A stretch of 64,000 nt of DNA from Pachyseris speciosa (GCA_016490735.1 JAEMWC010000031.1:1299501-1363500); one strand, 5' to 3'. Positions 45,467-55,850 are shown, numbered from the stretch's first letter. Translations and numbers: made by a program. The notes: generated by a model from the letters alone, not told the origin.

Positions 45467-45937
45467 AATAATTCTTCACAACTTTCTCATTCTCCTGCAC
45501 ATCTGTGGAAAACATCTGGAGAATATCCCCCTGTTGCGTTCGTTCAAGAACAACAAACAATAGTTGACCCACATCGCACACTGTCGATTGCTTGGATTTG
45601 ATCTTCATTACGAAGGAAGGTTTTGTGTCCCGGTTTCAACATCTCTTTTTTCCCATTCCAAAGGAGGGTGCTGCCCAAAAGAATCGAAATACTCCACGTC
45701 TTCCTTTTCACCAAAAGGTGAAGATCGCCCCAAAGGCGAAGTGCCCAAAGGTGAAGATTTCCAACAAGCGACCCAGTGTGTTCCCAAACTTCCAAAATCA
45801 TCTAAGTTTAAAATGCAGGGTGAGTGGTGTAAAGGTTTGACTTCGTCTCGGGAGAAAATCCCGCGAATTGGGATGCCGAGATATTTGCACCAATTGATCA
45901 GATCAATATTCGAGAGCGGGACGTCCCTGAATTTCAT
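45467..45937 (-). pseudogene. Adenovirus-type cysteine protease, frameshifted
   Basis: ATG at 45937. The frame reads MKFRDVPLSNIDLINWCKYL, LNLDDFGSLGTHWVACWKS, EYFDSFGQHPPLEW and, one or two frames over, a segment with QIQAIDSVRCG and a C-terminal ILQMFSTDVQENEKVVKNYF. THW supplies the catalytic His, YFDSFG the acidic residue, and the Cys of VRCG the nucleophile. This order defines C5-family proteases that mature capsids in adenoviruses and Polintons. An extra SPLGTSPLGRSSPFG-like stretch between THW and EYFDS looks like a local expansion. Frame changes near 45640 and 45565 disable it. Confidence 0.8.
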
Positions 45938-46010
45938 TTTTTTCCCCAAAAAAAGGCGGCCGGCGGCGATACCACGGAGGGTTTATTTGCATACCTCTTC
46001 CCTTTCCTCT

Positions 46011-46659
46011 TCAATTCTGTGGTGGCGGTGGAGGAAGCTGTGGCAAAGAGCGTCTCGAACGTGGCCGACTAATTTGCATTCCTTTTCCAACGATGCTTTT
46101 TACAAGTTTGATTGCAAGAGGAATCCCGATGGAAGCCAACATTCCCAGAAATCCACCACGCTGTACAGCCCCCCCTTTTACCATCCCTTTCCCAACCAAA
46201 TATTTTTCAATCATCTTTTCTTGGGCAGGTGTCAACTTTTTCGCCAGCCGGTAAAGCTCCACTTCCTGTGGGCCGTAGCCCTTTCCAAAAATTTTCTTCA
46301 AAACCTTGTCCGCTGCGAAACTTAGCCCGGCAGTTGCCAAAGTTTTGGCAGCGGATTTGGCGGCCGGCACAAGCAACGGCCGAGCCATACTCAACATCGT
46401 TGAAAAAAGATTGCCACCGCTTTGTGCCATTTTGGTGATTTGTGTTTTGCTGATCGAGATGTCTGCTCCGTGCCCCTCGCGGGCTGTTTTTTTTTGCGTG
46501 GTTGATTTGGGTGACAGTCAGAAGAAGAGTATCACCACGCCCAATTTGTCCAGGTTTGACCCGCAGAGTCACAGCTGTTCTTGACACAACAGCCTTTCGA
46601 AGGCTCTCTTTTTGCCCATTCGTCAAGGCAATTTGGAATGGGTGGTACGTTGTCGCCAT
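46011..46659 (-). pseudogene. Small virion-type protein with hydrophobic C-terminal half
   Basis: ATG at 46659, starting MATTYHPFQIALTNGQKESL, then VTLRVKPGQIGRGDTLLLTV and TQIN. After a frame change near 46480, the second half reads MAQSGGNLFSTMLSMARPLL, RGGFLGMLASIGIPLAIKLV and a basic tail (SRPRSRR). The two Q-I-x repeats followed by a GG-x-L-F element and a Gly-rich hydrophobic segment are, from memory, a recurrent protein in cnidarian Maverick-type elements lying beside the capsid genes. The basic plus hydrophobic make-up resembles adenovirus core or membrane-active minor proteins, but the role is an inference. Confidence 0.55.
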
Positions 46660-46702
46660 CTTATACTGAAGAAAAGAATTTTCACCCTCCCCCGAGGAGG
46701 AA

Positions 46703-47597
46703 TTATGCAACCACCAACTCGTTTCCGATTTGTTTGATGATGACCTCTTCCTCATTCAAAACCGCAACGTAAATGACGTAATCGTGGGCATTTGCCGCCT
46801 CATTTAACTTCCAATGGAAAACCATTTGTTTTTCTTGCCCTGTCATGCTTGGTTTGGTTGCGCGAAGATCGAAATAGATCACGGAGTAAACTTTGGTGAA
46901 GTTGTCATGGCTCAATTGTGTTCCTGTGTTGACGTCGTTTTTTCGGAACTTGTATTCGACCAGGTCGCTGTAAATCCGTTCACGGTCCTCTCCATCATAG
47001 TCAAGCTGAGGGTAATACTCCGATCCATACTGAAGATGACAGGTGCTCAAGCCCATCCTCCAACTCCTCAAAGGAGGAATAATGGTTGAGTGGAATCAGA
47101 GTTTTGACATTTCCTGCTCCACGTGAGCGCTTGTGCCGCGCTTGGATCCCGAGATTGGTGGCGGCGGCGGCGGCGGCGCTTGTCGCGGTCGTGTTGTCGG
47201 TGTCGAGGTACCAAAACTCTCTCTTCGCCACCGTTTGGGCGTAATCGTTGAAGTACTCCAGAAAGGTTTTTACGAAGATGATTTTGTGCACGTCGTCGGC
47301 TGTATAAAGAGTTTTTCCAGCAGACCTCACAGTCAATTGTTTTATCAGCGAGAAAGACCCATTCACCGGGGCTGATTCTGTGTCGTTTGCAATATTAGCC
47401 CCGTCGGCGAGAGCCTCGAATCGATACTCCACCATGAAATAGGCATTAAACCAATCGCGGACAACGTCACGGTTCGTCGCGGAGAATTTAATTCCATGTT
47501 TTTCTTGGTGCTGGCCATTAGCCGGATATCTGAGCGGGGTGGTGACATTGAAACGCTCATAATCAACTCTTTCCAGATACTTTGGCGTTCTGAACAT
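46703..47597 (-). pseudogene. Capsid-type protein with internal deletion (candidate major capsid)
   Basis: ATG at 47597. The first 198 codons read MFRTPKYLERVDYERFNVTT, ATNRDVVRDWFNAYFMVEYR, FLEYFNDYAQTVAKREFWYL and PLNHYSSFEELEDGL. A second frame (to 46703) supplies GSEYYPQLDYDGEDRERIYS, VEYKFRKNDVNTGTQLS, KVYSVIYFDLRATKPSMTG and the end VLNEEEVIIKQIGNELVVA. Both halves look like the N- and C-termini of one capsid-type family of cnidarian Maverick elements, usually much longer; the middle is missing at about 47040-47060. The assignment to a double-jelly-roll major capsid protein is by position and composition, not by a diagnostic motif. Confidence 0.6.
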
Positions 47598-47663
47598 GGT
47601 GTTTCAACACAGGTGTATACAATCGCGAAAAAAAATTTAAAGCCGGTTGGTGAGAATTTGAGT

Positions 47664-47993
47664 CAACTTCCACATTGCATTTTTTTTCTCCACCTTTGGG
47701 CGGAAGTTCCTCTTATTCTGTTGTTGGGGCTTCCCTTTCCTCGCCCGCTAAACAGTTGGTGGATCTGTTTCGCTCCAAGCTCGCTATTTTTCGCGAGGGT
47801 TTTCCTTTCCGCCTTCGGGCGCCTTTGCAGCCGCATGTTTCTCAGCTTGCTGGATGAGAGATGCAAGGACGTCGCGGATCACACCCGAGCCTTTGTGTTT
47901 CAACCGAAACCGCCCGAAGCGGGAGTCGAAAATGTTTGTCCACTCACTCAAACGAGGCATTCGCGTATACCTTCGCAAGAAATTTCCCTCCAC
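47664..47993 (-). pseudogene. Small basic protein, frameshifted
   Basis: The frame reads MPRLSEWTNIFDSRFGRFRL, then GVIRDVLASLIQQAEKHAAA and, one frame over, ELGAKQIHQLFSGRGKGSPN ending about 47664. It is a short Arg/Lys/Gln-rich protein between the two capsid-type genes. Not recognised. Confidence 0.4.
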
Positions 47994-48034
47994 CTTGGGG
48001 TGGAAAAGGCCTTAAGCAGCTCCGACATCGCTGA

Positions 48035-48627
48035 TCACGAGGGACAAAGCACATCGGAGCCGTTGAGGTCCAAAGTGTTATTTGTCCCATCCGTGATCCG
48101 GATTCGCACGCTGTTGAATTCGGTTTTACTGAGGGGGTGAAATTCGAGGTGAAAGAGTTCCTCCTTGAAAGGAAAACTGACGGGGAGATCCACGGTGGAA
48201 ATGCTGTACAAAACATCAGCTGGGACGTTTTGCACATTCCTCAGGAACAAATCACCCAATCGACGCTTCTCGTGATGTTTGGGATTCTATCACCAACGAA
48301 ACTTGTTGAATTTCGAAAGATTTTTTTGTCAAAACCAAGCAGGTCCCCGAACTCACCGACGGAAAGGTCCAGCTCGTAGTCTCCTTTTGCGATTCCGATC
48401 ACCACTCGGTAAATCGTCAAATCGAAGTATAAATTAAAGATGTGATCTTTTTCAGCGGCATCCTTATCCACGTACCCCGTGTGCGCTTGGATAAAAGAGG
48501 TGAGGTTGGTGTAGTTGTACATCCCGTCGGGGATGGTCAAAGTTTTCCAAGCAGCCTCACCTCTTTTCCGGCATTTCAGCTGGTTGTTGTCATACTTTGC
48601 CGCCACGTTGTGCCAAGAGTAAGTCAT
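48035..48627 (-). pseudogene. Beta-rich capsid-type protein (candidate minor capsid/penton), frameshifted
   Basis: ATG at 48627. The first frame reads MTYSWHNVAAKYDNNQLKCR, WKTLTIPDGMYNYTNLTSFI, VGEFGDLLGFDKKIFRNST and PNITRSVDWVI. The second (from about 48259) reads DVLYSISTVDLPVSFPFKEE, FNSVRIRITDGTNNTLDLNG and ends SDVLCPS. This arrangement is, from memory, a widespread protein in cnidarian Maverick-type elements. The alternating hydrophobic/polar strands suggest a jelly-roll virion protein. Naming it a penton is an inference. One frame change near 48250 breaks it. Confidence 0.55.
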
Positions 48628-48775
48628 TGTGATCAGTTTCTTGAGGGCGATTTTGTATCTCCGGTTGGAGTAGAGGCTAATGCGCTTTGGGACACGAAAT
48701 CGTGGGTTGGTTGGTTGTTCCCCCCCGGTTGCAGCTTCGCGAGCCTGGAGTCGAGCAGCAGGTGTTCGTCGTTCA

Positions 48776-49745
48776 TCCTATGTAATCACGGAAAATTTTC
48801 TTCCCTTGCGTCTTGGTCAAGACGTCTCGACGAATGAGTTCGGTAAGCAGCTTTTCAATGTCTCGCCTGAATTTGGTGGATGAGTTCCTTGCACAGAATG
48901 ACCCCAACATTACGTACAAATCGTTGATCATTGTCTCGGAGTCCCCTTCCGCCCTAAGGCGGGAGTTCGCCAGGCGTGAATGGGTTTCCCCACTTCCCTC
49001 CATCCATTCTTCGTCCCAGACGTCATTGTCATCTTCATCGCCGGCAACGGTGGGTCTGCGGGAAGAAATGTTTTCGTTCGGGGCTTTTTTTCAACTCTTT
49101 TTTCCCTTTTTGGAGCTGGCTCGCCAAGGACGGCAACCACGGGTTCCCCTCTTCCTCCAACTATTTCTTGTCTGATTTGTGCCAAAGTCCAATCTTTGTA
49201 AACCCCGCTCTCCAATTTCTTTTGTCCACTATTCGTCATTTTCGTGGCGTGGGTTCTGAGTGCCTTCAAAGCGCTCGCCCTTTGGCGCTCGTGGATGAAT
49301 TCGGTTGTTTCAACTGGTGGTGCGGGCCAGATACGGCGCGTAGGAATGTCTTCTTTCTCCATTGGTGGAGGAGGCGGGGGGAATTCAAACTCTTCTTCGA
49401 CGTCCTCGACGTCTTTGACGTCCTAGACGTCTTCAACGTCCTCGACGTAATCGACAGGCGAAGGAGGCGGGGTTTGTGGGGGCGTTGGAGCCTCTGGTTG
49501 GAAATCCTGCCAATCGAAGGGGTTGATTCGGTCGAACTCATCCATTGCATAGTTCGGCCCTTCTTCCTTGGCTGGTACAGGGGGCGTTTTGTCCAACCGT
49601 TTCGTGATTTGAAAAGTTTTCCCGCGGCCTCTTCCCCCATCGCTTCGGCGATCTTATGTTTCTTAAATTTCTGACGGATTTCTTGTTCCTGTTGTTCGAG
49701 CGCGGCTTCTGCCTCTGCCCGCTCGCGAAACTTCTTCAGAGACAT
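48776..49745 (-). pseudogene. Acidic/proline-rich coiled-coil protein, frameshifted
   Basis: ATG at 49745, starting MSLKKFRERAEAEAALEQQE with a strongly helical charged segment. A later frame gives Asp/Glu/Val repeats then PPPPP and MEKEDIPTRRIWPAPPVETT, ALRTHATKMTNSGQKKLESG and RVEKKPRTKTFLP. A third ends MINDLYVMLGSFCARNSSTK, KLLTELIRRDVLTKTQGKKI. There are at least two frame changes (near 49620 and 49010). It is divergent from the ATPase gene with only 29 bases between start codons. Unknown function; a scaffold-like or virion protein would fit its composition and place. Confidence 0.45.
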
Positions 49746-49774
49746 AGGTTTTCAGAAGGGATAATATATGGAGA
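49746..49774. promoter_or_regulatory. Compact divergent promoter with a TATA-like box
   Basis: The 29 bases between the divergent ATGs at 49745 (minus) and 49775 (plus) contain GGGATAATATATGGAG. Similar boxes lie just upstream of other starts in the element: GAGAATATATAGGG before 56301, GAGATAATATAGT before 56493, and TGATATATATATG between the divergent starts 59654 and 59690. The recurrence suggests the element's own promoter signal. Function is inferred. Confidence 0.5.
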
Positions 49775-49991
49775 ATGAAAATTCCGAACTATGACCCTAG
49801 CTCGGTGAAAAAAAATTGGATGCAAGGCCATTCGTCCATGCCTGAGGACATTTTCCGCATGTTGATTTGTGGACCAAGTGGTTCCGGCAAGACAAACATC
49901 CTGCTGCACATGCTTTACAAGCTGCTGGAGTACGACAAGGTTTTGCTTTTTTCGAAGAACCTTCACCAGAACAAGTACCAGGAGCTTTTAA
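49775..49991 (+). pseudogene. Packaging ATPase (HerA/FtsK or A32-like), N-terminal part
   Basis: ATG at 49775 and 72 codons before the insertion: MKIPNYDPSSVKKNWMQGHS, then RMLICGPSGSGKTNILLHML with the Walker A P-loop GPSGSGKT, and EYDKVLLFSKNLHQNKY. This family pumps viral DNA into capsids. The frame is interrupted at TTAA (49988-49991) by the 5.9 kb transposon and continues at 55851. Confidence 0.85.
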
Positions 49992-50009
49992 AGGGCCACG
50001 CTCAACCAA

Positions 50010-50807
50010 AAATCATTGCGCGCCTCTGTTGTTGTTATCATCCGGGAGATCGGTCGTCGCATAAGACTCATAACAACCCGTGGGAGAAAAATCGAACGGC
50101 GGAAGGAGAGGAGGAAAGTTTCTTCGAGGTTACTGGCGACGATAGTAATTTTGGGTTATGAAGAAAGACCTGTTAACCGTTACGGCTCTCCTATAGCTCG
50201 CAGAGAGCACTGATTACGAGGAAGCGGGGCCGTCTCAAGCTCTTCCAAGCAGAGTGGTGAGTTACAAGGAATGAAGCGAGCGCATATGTCGAATTTTGAT
50301 TAGCAATTTGTTGGATATAAACGACTAAGAATTTGCGTTGCACTCTTCTCTGTATAGATCTGCCAGTGTAAGAATACATGCAGCCGAAAAACAAGAAAAT
50401 ATCGAGGATGTGTGTGCAGAGATGCCTGTATGAGATGCTCGGCAAGTTGTGTATGTGGCAGCATTTCAAAGCCGTGTAAGAATTAAAACAAGTTGTGATA
50501 AAGCAACGTCAACCTCCTCCAAGCAGTGCATTTGAGTGACACCAAATCGCACTAGAAAAAGAAAGAGAAAGTGTTCAGGTATACTTTGTTTCATGTGCAA
50601 TAGGGACACAGTCGGTTTTAACTTATCACCACGACAGAGTGATGATAATCGTAGTTTTTATTTCGAGGGTCCACCTTCTTGATTTATGTGACCTTTGATC
50701 TGTTTCTTTACCAGTTTAAAAAATAATGGGAATTAAAATCGTTAATGACATTTTTTCCGTCTCCACTTACCTATTGGTAATAGCTTGAAAATGACTCAAA
50801 ATATAAT
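50010..50807. other. Left part of the TTAA transposon, nothing recognised
   Basis: Short frames without motifs. An acceptor-like stretch may precede the coding remnant at 50808. Confidence 0.4.
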
Positions 50808-51349
50808 ATGCCCTCACATCCTTTAAGCTGCCAAGTCTTCCTTTGGAAAGCAAAGTGTAATTTATGTAACTTTTTTTGGCAGACATTCATTGAATCACTG
50901 AGTACCAGTCAGCTAGACCACCTTCTGCTGGATGTCCTGTCCAATGGTCAGGGAAGTCTGGATTATGCTAAGCCGCTGGTGGCTAACAGCGACGACCCCG
51001 ATCCAAATAGACCAGCAAATACAAATTGTCCCAACTGGTGCATATGCAATGTTTGCATGGATATGGGCAATTATCTTACAACATTTAATGCTGTAAGAAT
51101 AGGTCCTGTGTCATCTCCTATGAGATGTTTAGATACATTGTTTTGTACAGGGAGGTGCTGACAATAGCTATACCAGCATGATGTGATATCAGAGCGGAAA
51201 ATGAAGATTGAGATGAACAGTTTTCGAAAGGCTGCATATTGCCAGTTTATACCATGGAAATATGGCAAATTAGGGAAAGGCAACCGAAGAGTTTGTCCAT
51301 CCTGTGTGGTGAGACTTGTGCGGCAGACATACCCTGCTGTATATTGGTA
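50808..51349 (+). pseudogene. P2RX7 C-terminal (ballast-type, zinc-binding) domain, broken
   Basis: The first frame (50808-51161) has STSQLDHLLLDVLSNGQGSL and NCPNWCICNVCMDM, matching the W-C-x-C-x2-C start of the P2RX7_C domain. One frame over, CCKNRSCVISYEMFRYIVLY and REVLTIAI match the next CC...C and helix. After a stop, a third frame reads FRKAAYCQFIPWKYGKLGKG and NRRVCPSCVVRLVRQTYP, the conserved FRxxAYxQFxxWxxGxLGxGNRRVxPSCVVxxIRxxYP core. In vertebrate P2X7 this region is the cytoplasmic ballast; in cnidarians it occurs in many non-channel proteins. Two frame changes and one stop make this copy non-functional. No channel segment is present. Confidence 0.8.
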
Positions 51350-52685
51350 ATACATGGGTTTCAGAAGACACTAAATGTATTCCCCTTGCTGCTGAAACAT
51401 GCAGGTGTAAAGCCGTGTACCTTATAAATGCCCGATTACAGTGCAATTTCACCCCCTCCCTCAATTAGTATGCCAGGGATTCTGGTGAACAAATATACTG
51501 AAAAGCAGTCTGCGATTGTAAGCATGTCCAGAAAGTTTCAGCCCTGTAAGTTCAAACTGGTCAGGTAACAAACTTAAAGAGGATGAAAATTACCATAATT
51601 ATAATAATAATTATTGGTTTCTACACATAAATCAATTACCGAAACTGTGTTTGATGATTGTATAGATGCAAAGACCATGTGTATCACATTGTCATTACCA
51701 GTAGGTTCAGTGCACAGGTTTCTGTTATGCAAGGAGGACATAAATTATAGGCAGGACAATTTATCTTGAATTTCTTTTCTTCAGTTTTGTTTTGTTTATC
51801 GCTATGTACTAAAAAAAACAATGACAACTACAACAACAAATCTTTGTTGAAAATCTAGAACCCAGACTTTCTCAGGCTCTTTATCAGCAGCTGGTCTGGT
51901 ATGTCCATGATCAGGCAATCAAAAAATTTTAAAAATCCCATTTCCAGTGCATTACTGCATATAGGTCTTCGTATGTACATCATTACATTACCTATGTGTG
52001 TTAGTATATACCACATTTTTCTTACAGTGTCTGAACAACAAGCAAACTACTGAAGTAATCTTGTTTCCGATTGTGCTGATCAAGCTGTACTATTATTCAC
52101 ATAAAGACGAAACTACGTATTGCTGAAAATGGCACCAATGAAATACTTCCTGCAGTTGTTTTATCATGAATGACAATGGTGTAGAGACCATTCACTTATT
52201 CTTACATTACAGTATTTTGTAGTTCCAGAAAATATCCATATCTCCCTATGGAATGGATACATATAAGTCCTGAGACCTCTGTCCACCCCTTTGGGCATTC
52301 CAAAAAATTAATAATTTGTGGTCTTTGAGACTCCTTCATCCCCAGGAATTTCCAATCTCTTCTGTGTAGAGAGTATGGAGATTTTCTGGAGCTACACACT
52401 ATCTGTGTGTGTTACTAGCTTTTTACTGCTTGTATAATTTAAACACTCCTCACAACAGCTCCATTTGCAATAAACACATGTTTATTTTATAAACATATGT
52501 TTATTTTTTATTGGGTTTTACAACAATTCAGCGAAGCAAATGAAGGATTCAGAGACACTGCCCTTTCCAGAGAGGTGGTGTGTAGTGCCAACTAATTACC
52601 CAAACTGGTTTCTCGAGTACAGGAGTGTCTTGCTGTGGAACCAGTTATATCAACTTCAAAAGACTTTTTGAAATATAACAATAAT
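51350..52685. other. TTAA transposon interior, nothing recognised
   Basis: AT-rich with short frames only. A small palindrome around AAACACATGTTTATTTTATA occurs near 52475. Confidence 0.5.
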
Positions 52686-52970
52686 TACAGTAAGAACCCG
52701 TGTATAAGAACCTAGGTTTTAAGAAACTGTTAGGCAAAAATTTTCATTTCACATACCTGCACTGTACTGCCTTTAGGAATTATGGTATAAATGATTTATA
52801 TTGTATTATGAGATGATATTTATAATATATTTAAATGAAATTCATATGAAAATATAAGGACAGATTTTAAGAATCTTGGTAGCCTAAATTTGCTTTAAGT
52901 ACCATTTATATAAGAACCTGTTTAGGCTCAATTAAAAAATCCAGGTTCTTATACGTGGCTTTTTACTGTA
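52686..52970. mobile_element. Mariner-type MITE, 285 bp
   Basis: The ends are TACAGTAAGAACCCGTGTAT and, on the other strand, TACAGTAAAAAGCCACGTAT, both followed by AAGAACCT, with TA at each border. CAGT-starting ends and TA duplication are typical of Tc1/mariner derivatives. No coding. Confidence 0.75.
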
Positions 52971-53473
52971 TTACTGGCTAGGCCCCTAATAACCAACATG
53001 TTTCAGATATTGGAAACCGTAATGGGATTACAAAAAACTGTTTATTCATTTTCTATTTTCAAATCCAACAGTAGTGTATCAATAATAATATAACGTTCAA
53101 CGAGACAATTAGCTAAAGGCATTTCAAGTAATAAGAAGTTCACATACAGTGTACTGTAGGTGCTGTGAACTAGTACAATGCAATACAGGGTATTTGAAAC
53201 AAAAAAGAAACTTCCAATGTTTTTGTCCTGGCAATAACATCCTACGTAACTCTAGAATTAATGAAATGGAAAGTAGGCACTGCGTCAGGGAAGCAATGAA
53301 TATTTAGAAGAGGTGAAGAAATTATAAAAGCATTTGTACAGAGTCTTTCCATTTGGAAAGGGGTTTACCTAAAACATGGAATCCGGAATCCGGAATCCGG
53401 AATCCGGAATCCGGAATCCGGAATCTAGAAACTGGAATTAATAATTAATAAGAGGGTTAAAAGAACCGAATAA

Positions 53474-53824
53474 TTATAATAATAATAATAAATAAATAAA
53501 TAAAGATAAAAAATTTCTCTTCACACTACGACAAAAGGAGTTATACTCAGTTATGTTTCTAATAGCTACAGGGAGCTTATTAAAAGTAGTTGCTGCCGAG
53601 TGCTGAAAAGTTCCCGACTCTCTCGGAATAGAAAGGACAGGTGCAATCGTAGATCTTAAGCTATAAGCACTGACCATGAAGACGATAGATGTCTTACAGG
53701 AGGAGGTAGGTGACAGGAGTGAAGTCTTAGTCTGGGACTTGGTTTGTTCTTTCCAGTTGAGTCGATGTGGAGGGATATAAGGATAACTATTAAGAAAGAC
53801 CGTATGCAGGATCATTAAATGCAA
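53474..53824 (-). pseudogene. CR1/L2-like retrotransposon C-terminal fragment
   Basis: The minus strand reads KTSIVFMVSAYSLRSTIAPV, ESGTFQHSAATTFNKLPVAI and EYNSFCRSVKRNFLSLF, resembling the end of a non-LTR ORF2 (FQxSAAxxxNxLPxxI). It is followed by a TAAT/TAAA repeat tail. It lies inside the Mutator-like element. Confidence 0.55.
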
Positions 53825-55040
53825 CTTAAAGAGCTGATCCGCGAGATTTTACACTAGTTTAACCTTAAGAAACAAACAGGCCCATGCAGTGCAGCCATCG
53901 CTGCAAAAACGGAGTGAGAAGCATTGCTATTGGGAAGAAAATCTTTCTTGGAGCAGATTAACCACGTTTATCGCCTACTGTAAAAGTAGGCCTGACCAAG
54001 TCCTCAGTTGTTGTAGATATCCTTAACCAATCAGAAGTGGAAAGCAGCGGATTTTGCGTGCTCAAGGTTCCTATATAAAAGTTTCAAGGTATATTGGGCA
54101 CCATACTGACTTAGGTTTTTTCGAAAAAAAGAGCAATGACTGAAGACGGTACAACTGTATGAGGGTGAAAATGTTGTAAGCAAACGAAAGCGCTAAAACA
54201 ATCCTCACCCAGCCGCCATAGCTATCATTTCCAGGTGGGGCATTTATAAACGTCTTTTCTTTTTTTTTTTTTTTTTTGAAATAAATATTTTTTTGTCTTC
54301 TTTTTTTCTCCAATTAATCTCTCGGATTATATTTATTTCGTGTTAGTTTCTTTTTTTCTGTATATTTAAAAGTTTTTTTTTAAGTGATCTTTCTTCGTCT
54401 TTTGGAGATGTTCCTGAATGTACTGGGATGTTCTAGAATGTCCCATGTTCCACGTTTTATCGACGGCCACTCGACAACCTGAAATGTACGCGCCGATACA
54501 GTTCCCAAACATTCCAGCATGGAGCAACAGACAATGACCAATCAGGCGTAAGCGTTCCCACGCGCAATTAAGTCAAGATATGCAAAGTGATTTTTCTCTG
54601 CTTTTTGGTCACGAAGCGTTTAAAATAGCTCTTGTTTTATAAAGATCTAGCTGAAATCAATAACAAAACATTGAAAACGGAAAAAAAGTTGCTCGAAATC
54701 AAAAAAGGTTGATCGAAAATCGAAAGTTGTTCAAAAAGTTGCCGTCAACTTGTGGACAGGCCTAACACTATTCATCGACAAAAAGAATAAGAAAAGGTGC
54801 TTTTAATTAAAATGATTTTAATTCAAAATGTTCAAAATGCACAAAGCATTGATTAGTATCGTTGAAGTGTGATTGAAAGCTGTGTGCTTTAAAGGAATCA
54901 GGCGGTTTATTAAAAGCAAAACCAAAGTATTAAAATGCTGCCCTAGATAGATTGATTGCTTGATTGCTTGATTGCTGCAAAACTCAGGCTAAGTCATCAT
55001 ATAATTTGTTGACCATATTATTACCCAAGTGACTTCAACC
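53825..55040. other. Interior of the Mutator-like element, nothing recognised
   Basis: Contains T-tracts (54255-54285) and TTGATTGCT repeats near 54950. No gene seen. Confidence 0.5.
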
Positions 55041-55394
55041 TTTGTCAAAATTTTTTACCAAACTTCTGTACATTCCGTATTCCGGATTTCATATTTCGTA
55101 TTCCGGATTCCGGATTCCGCATTCCGGATTCCGGATTCCGGATTCCGGATTCCGGATTCCGGATTCCGGATTCCGGATTCCGGATTCCGGATTCCGTGTT
55201 TTAGGTAAACCCTTTGGAAAGTGTTACAACAGCGCTAGGTCCTCTCGGTGTTGAAGCGAACATTTAGGGTCGCTTGCCTGTGAACGGGAATACACGAGCT
55301 CTCATCAAAACATACTTACACCGATAAAATTTCCTTAAATGCATCTTTTCCTCCAGAATAAGAAAGCCAAGTGATAATACAAACTGACACTTAC

Positions 55395-55544
55395 ATGCGT
55401 ACATGGAATCGGGCTATAAATGGCGGACGAATCCTGCGAACGAGCTCGTTTTCTTTGAGAAGATCTGCTCTCATCCATATAACCGAGCATAAATCCATGA
55501 AGCAGGACCTCAGCAAATTCGCTATTTGTTTCCTGTCGTTCCAT
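55395..55544 (-). CDS. Candidate first exon on the minus strand of the TTAA transposon
   Basis: ATG at 55544 opens exactly 50 codons (MERQETNSEFAEVLLHGFML then a Ser/Arg/Lys-rich stretch SRSSQRKRARSQDSS) ending at a consensus donor, CAT|GTAAGT, at 55395/55394. It may be the first exon of the transposon's own transcript, running away from its right end. No domain is recognised. Confidence 0.35.
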
Positions 55545-55850
55545 AGCTCAAATGTTGAGGAGGAAAGCCAAACTATATGTCGGCCCCGGGCTGGCCTCGG
55601 CGGGTGACCTCTTTTCAACGGCTTCATTCATAACTTCACACGATAATAACACAGAAATAACTATACAAATCCGCGAATTAAATGTTTAAAAAGCTATTTA
55701 CAAATATAACAAATAACGAAAGCAGGTGGTACGGCCGATGGAGCAAGATGGAAGTTCCCCTATCGCAGAATCGTATTTTCTGTAATACAGAAAATGGCGC
55801 CGATAAAAGCGCTCGCCCGCAATGGCTCATGGTTGAGCGTGGTCCTTTAA

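Larger units (their letters stand above)
53361..55212. mobile_element. Mutator-like TIR element with GGAATCC-type subterminal repeats
   Basis: Both ends begin GGGTTTACCTAAAACA followed by several ATCCGGA units (six or so at 53380-53425; about 15 ATTCCGG units at 55070-55197). The 9-bp duplication TTTGGAAAG flanks it (53352-53360 and 55213-55221), a length typical of Mutator-like elements. No transposase is recognised. A related GTTTACC...ATCCGG scrap is at 39003-39060. Confidence 0.85.
49992..55846. mobile_element. 5.9 kb TTAA-flanked transposon inside the ATPase gene
   Basis: The ends are AGGGCCACGCTCAACCA and AGGACCACGCTCAACCA (reverse complement of the right end), differing at one position, with a further shared CATTGCG. 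TTAA borders both sides (49988-49991 and 55847-55850; up to TTTAAA is shared). Removing it restores the ATPase frame. TTAA with AG ends suggests Kolobok more than piggyBac. It has no recognisable transposase. It contains a P2RX7 C-terminal-like sequence, a candidate first exon on the minus strand, a mariner-type MITE and a Mutator-like element. Confidence 0.88.

Noticed and set aside
45564..46325. 253-codon plus-strand frame
   Set aside because: It is antisense to the protease and neighbouring virion gene, both of which have family-type motifs; the plus-strand peptide has none.
48976..49674. 232-codon plus-strand frame
   Set aside because: Shadow of the acidic/proline-rich minus-strand gene; its composition reflects antisense of Asp/Glu and Pro codons.
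55682..55850. N-terminal extension of the second ATPase part
   Set aside because: This stretch is the right end of the TTAA transposon read in frame by chance; likewise the frame from 49992 to 50161.
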